From assembly GCF_014639075.1 (NCBI RefSeq), contig NZ_BMFS01000001.1, forward strand, positions 372,001-436,000: DNA of 64,000 nt. The letters run 5' to 3'. The DNA comes from Glycocaulis albus (lineage in GTDB: Bacteria; Pseudomonadota; Alphaproteobacteria; Caulobacterales; Maricaulaceae). The notes beneath the pieces are model-generated. The model saw only the letters and a program-made list of their open reading frames with translations, was not told the DNA's origin and ran no database searches. The translations under genes were made by a program, and so were the position numbers. Below, piece after piece: positions 61,447 through 64,000 of this stretch. How positions within the stretch are numbered: position 1 is the stretch's first letter; every line of letters begins with the position of its first letter.

Positions 61447-62319
61447 TCAGCCTGCTTTCAGCGTCAGGATCGCCCAGCCCTCGATGATATCGGTGTGTTC
61501 GGTAACAAGGCCAGCCCCGGCATAGGCCGCCTCGACGCCTGTAATCTGCTCTTCGAGCAGGCCGGACAGGACGGCCCGGCCATCGGGCGCCAGACGCTCC
61601 GCCAGTGCGCGCGCCAGCTCCTGCAGCGGTCCTGCGAGGATATTGGCAAAGATCAGGTCAAACACCGCGCCCTCGAAAGCGGGGTGATCAAACCCGTCCG
61701 CCGTGATGGCCTCAATCCGGTCAGCCACGCCATTCTTGGCGTTATTGATCGCGGTTTCCGCCACGGCTTCGGGATCAATATCGGTCGCGAGAATATCGGC
61801 ATCGGGCCAGACAAGAGCCGCCGCGATGGCGAGTGCGCCCGTCCCGCAGCCCAGGTCCAGCACGCGTGCGGCTTTCAGCCCTTCGCGTTCCAGCCTGTCG
61901 CAGGCGATGAGGCAGCCTTTGGTGGTTCCGTGATGGCCAGTGCCAAAGGCGGGGCCGGCTTCTATCTCTATCCCGATTTCGCCGGGGGCCAGTTCCGCTT
62001 TCGCATGCTCGCCATAGATAACGAAGCGACCGGCCTTGACCGCGGGCAGGCCGGCGAGCGACAGGCGCACCCAGTCCTCTTCGGGAAGCGGCGCGAACTG
62101 GACATCAATATCGGCGCCCGTCAGCCCGATTCCGGCCAAAAATCGGTCTACATCAATCTGCTGATTGAAAAGCACATCAAGCCGCCAGACCTCCTCGCTG
62201 CCATCTTCAAAGAAAGACCAGGACAGCATCGGCCCGTCTTCCCACGCATTCAGAGCCGCGTCGGCGGCCTTCATGGGCGCGGCAGGACCGATGGCGAGCA
62301 GGCGCCAGAGCGTGGACAT
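61447..62319 (-). CDS. prmA: Ribosomal protein L11 methyltransferase
   Basis: A 290-residue SAM-dependent enzyme that trimethylates ribosomal protein L11. SAM motif VLDLGCGTGALAIAAALVWPDA, then LATDIDPEAVAETAINNAKNGV, and the catalytic-domain ILAGPLQELARALAERLAPDG. The N-terminal substrate-recognition domain (about 1-110) starts WRLLAIGPAAPMKAADAAL. It lies 18 bp behind the ABC permease gene, same strand. Confidence 0.93.
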   Translation of the reverse strand: MSTLWRLLAIGPAAPMKAADAALNAWEDGPMLSWSFFEDGSEEVWRLDVLFNQQIDVDRFLAGIGLTGADIDVQFAPLPEEDWVRLSLAGLPAVKAGRFVIYGEHAKAELAPGEIGIEIEAGPAFGTGHHGTTKGCLIACDRLEREGLKAARVLDLGCGTGALAIAAALVWPDADILATDIDPEAVAETAINNAKNGVADRIEAITADGFDHPAFEGAVFDLIFANILAGPLQELARALAERLAPDGRAVLSGLLEEQITGVEAAYAGAGLVTEHTDIIEGWAILTLKAG

Positions 62320-62337
62320 GGCAAGCGTTTCCCTGTG

Positions 62338-63171
62338 CTAGCGCTCGCGCCGGTAAAGCCACATCGTCACGGGTCCGAAGACCGCAGCGATGAGGCCAGG
62401 CGCGAGCAGGGCCAGCAATATAGCGCCAGCGTCCGGTGTGCCAGCCATGATATCGCGTATGGCACTGACCAGCAGCGAGACCGGATTGACCGACACCACG
62501 GCCTGCAACCAGCCGGGCATGGTCGCCGGGTCGACATAGATGTTGGAGGCGAAGGTAAGCGGCATCAGCACCAGCCAGGCGAGCGTCATCACCGTGGACG
62601 GCGTGCGGACAGAAAGCGCCAGCGCGGTGAATATCCAGCCAAAGCCGAGCGCAAACGCGTTCATCAGCATGAGGGCGGGAATGACGGCGATGAAACCGCC
62701 TTCGGGCCGGTAGCCCATCAATGTGCCGATAATGAAAACGATCACACCGGATGCCGTGAAGCGGAACACATCGGCCAGCATCGCACCCGCGATCGGGCCG
62801 GGGCTCCACACGGGCAGCGAGCGGAAACGGTCAAACACGCCCTTGGAGATATCGGTGTTGAGTGTGAAGCCGGTATAGACGGACGTAAAAACAATCGTCT
62901 GAACCAGAATGCCCGGCAGGAGGAATTGCAGATAGGCGTCTGTAGACCCTGCCAGCGCGCCGCCGAACAGATAGGTGAACATCACCGTGAACATGATGGG
63001 GGTGACCACCACGTCGAAAAGCTGTTCAGGCATATGCTTGATCTTCAGGAGCGCCCGCCAGGCATAGGTGAGGCTCACCGATACGGGGCGCGGCGGGCGC
63101 GGCGCGATGGCCGGGGCTGACAGCACCGCGTCCTGCGCCGCCTGCTCCAGGGGCTTGGTCATCTCGCTCAT
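62338..63171 (-). CDS. ABC-2 type exporter permease (DrrB-like)
   Basis: A 277-residue membrane subunit with six hydrophobic segments of the ABC-2 drug/lipid exporter type. DrrB signature: PEQLFDVVVTPIMFTVMFTYLFGGAL, FLLPGILVQTIVFTSVYTGFTLNTD and KGVFDRFRSLPVW. The start overlaps the ATPase stop (ATGA). Substrate unknown: drug, polyketide or lipid. Confidence 0.9.
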   Translation of the reverse strand: MSEMTKPLEQAAQDAVLSAPAIAPRPPRPVSVSLTYAWRALLKIKHMPEQLFDVVVTPIMFTVMFTYLFGGALAGSTDAYLQFLLPGILVQTIVFTSVYTGFTLNTDISKGVFDRFRSLPVWSPGPIAGAMLADVFRFTASGVIVFIIGTLMGYRPEGGFIAVIPALMLMNAFALGFGWIFTALALSVRTPSTVMTLAWLVLMPLTFASNIYVDPATMPGWLQAVVSVNPVSLLVSAIRDIMAGTPDAGAILLALLAPGLIAAVFGPVTMWLYRRER

Positions 63172-64000
63172 AGCGCGGCCTCCGAATCCGTCGCGTCGTC
63201 CTTCCCGCTTTCCTGCCCATTCTCCGGCTCTGGCGGGCGTCCGGTCAGGGCAAAGAAGACCTCATCGAGGCTGGGCTGGCTGAGGCTGTAGCCCGTCAGC
63301 GCTATGCCAGCGGCGGACAAGGCGCCGAGCGCCGCCAGACCGGCGGCGGGATCAGCGACGTCCACATTCAACGATGCCGCGTTGCCGCTCGCGCGTACCT
63401 CGCCCACCAGCATGTCAGACAGGATGCGGGAGGCATCCTCGCGCCGTTCAGCGCTGGTGAGATGGATCTGCAGCACGCCGCCGCCGACTTTCGCTTTCAG
63501 CTCCGCGCTGGTGCCGCGCGCAATGATGCGGCCATGATCGACCACCGCAATTTCGCCGGCCAGCTGGTCGGCTTCTTCCAGATATTGCGTGGTCAGAAGA
63601 ATGGTCGTGCCGCTGGCCGCGAGCCCGCGCACAATGTCCCACACCTGATTGCGCGAGCGCGGATCAAGCCCGGTGGTCGGTTCGTCCAGAAACAGCAGTT
63701 CAGGCCGCCGGATAAGGCTGGCGGCAATATCGAGCTTGCGGCGCATGCCGCCGGAATAGTCTTTGGCCTGCCGGGCCGCCGCGTCGGACAGGTCGAAGGC
63801 GGCGAGAAGCCCCATCGTCCTGTCCTTCGCTTCTGACCCTTTCAGGCCCGACAGGCGCGACAGCAATAGCAGGTTTTCATAGCCTGTGAGGTCTTCGTCC
63901 ACCGAAGCGAACTGGCCCGTCAGGCTGATCTTGCGGCGTATCTCGCGCGCCTCGCGTTCGATGTCGTGGCCGAGCACGCGTGCGCTGCCGCCGGTGGGAC
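63168..64000 (-). CDS. ABC transporter ATP-binding protein (DrrA-like), N-terminus outside window
   Basis: At least 277 residues of a daunorubicin-resistance-type ATPase are visible; the Walker A region lies beyond base 64000. Visible motifs: PTGGSARVLGHDI (the frame is open to the window edge), Q-loop SLTGQFASVDEDLTGYENL, signature YSGGMRRKLDIAASL, Walker B LLFLDEPTTGLDPRSR and the H-loop region (TTQYLEEADQL). The C-terminal tail is acidic. It powers the permease encoded just downstream. Confidence 0.92.
   Translation of the reverse strand, partial: PTGGSARVLGHDIEREAREIRRKISLTGQFASVDEDLTGYENLLLLSRLSGLKGSEAKDRTMGLLAAFDLSDAAARQAKDYSGGMRRKLDIAASLIRRPELLFLDEPTTGLDPRSRNQVWDIVRGLAASGTTILLTTQYLEEADQLAGEIAVVDHGRIIARGTSAELKAKVGGGVLQIHLTSAERREDASRILSDMLVGEVRASGNAASLNVDVADPAAGLAALGALSAAGIALTGYSLSQPSLDEVFFALTGRPPEPENGQESGKDDATDSEAAL

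Overview
The window reads as ordinary chromosome of a high-GC alphaproteobacterium, probably from the Maricaulales/Hyphomonadaceae or Caulobacterales. Support: the run murA - DUF2948 - UPF0262 - phosphatase-like - infA - maf - rng - yacG, which is typical of alphaproteobacteria; two large TonB-dependent receptors and no classical porin; a bactofilin; HspQ; and a Ppx/GppA-RlmE pair. The lineage is inference from gene content, not from a marker phylogeny.

Layout. 1-4.1 kb: a truncated GMC oxidoreductase coupled to a serine hydrolase, a PQQ-type sugar dehydrogenase lipoprotein and a small membrane protein. 4.2-12.9 kb: a TonB receptor with a perfect terminator, a GDPD-family protein, a PIG-L deacetylase, a sterol-desaturase-like hydroxylase, a TraB/GumN-like protein that has lost its signature histidines, and a ferritin-like di-iron protein. 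13.0-16.1 kb: a TetR-led operon of VOC/PhnB, DUF1428 and DHFR-like proteins with an 18-bp perfect operator. 16.3-21.5 kb: GNAT, prolyl aminopeptidase, slipin/NfeD pair, a SeqA-like/RAMA protein, a YqaA-like membrane protein and tRNA-Thr. 21.8-28.4 kb: the housekeeping run from murA to lpd. 28.6-35.4 kb: a second TonB receptor, tRNA-Phe, an MFS carrier, isocitrate dehydrogenase and a divergent LysR. 35.6-40.8 kb: SulP transporter, universal stress protein, DksA-like protein, bactofilin, ParA-like ATPase and a DUF900 lipoprotein. 40.8-48.8 kb: AbgT transporter, TetR with Rieske oxygenase, outer-membrane protein, quinone oxidoreductase, asparaginase-like Ntn hydrolase and a second GDPD. 48.8-53.1 kb: homogentisate dioxygenase and fumarylacetoacetate hydrolase enclosing a bicarbonate cassette (SbtA-like, SbtB/PII-like, beta-carbonic anhydrase). 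53.1-64 kb: hspQ, ppx/gppA, rlmE, a membrane-protein gene split by an IS5-family element, a Rieske-less oxygenase paralogue, a UvrD helicase, TetR, prmA and an ABC-2 drug exporter cut by the window end.

The most unusual items are the bicarbonate-uptake cassette inside the tyrosine-degradation genes, the SeqA-like ribbon-helix-helix plus RAMA fusion, the Rieske oxygenase homologue without a Rieske cluster, the TraB-like protein without its histidines, and a recurring GTGAA-N5-TTCAC palindrome upstream of three unrelated genes. There is no CRISPR array, prophage or rRNA, and only one insertion sequence.
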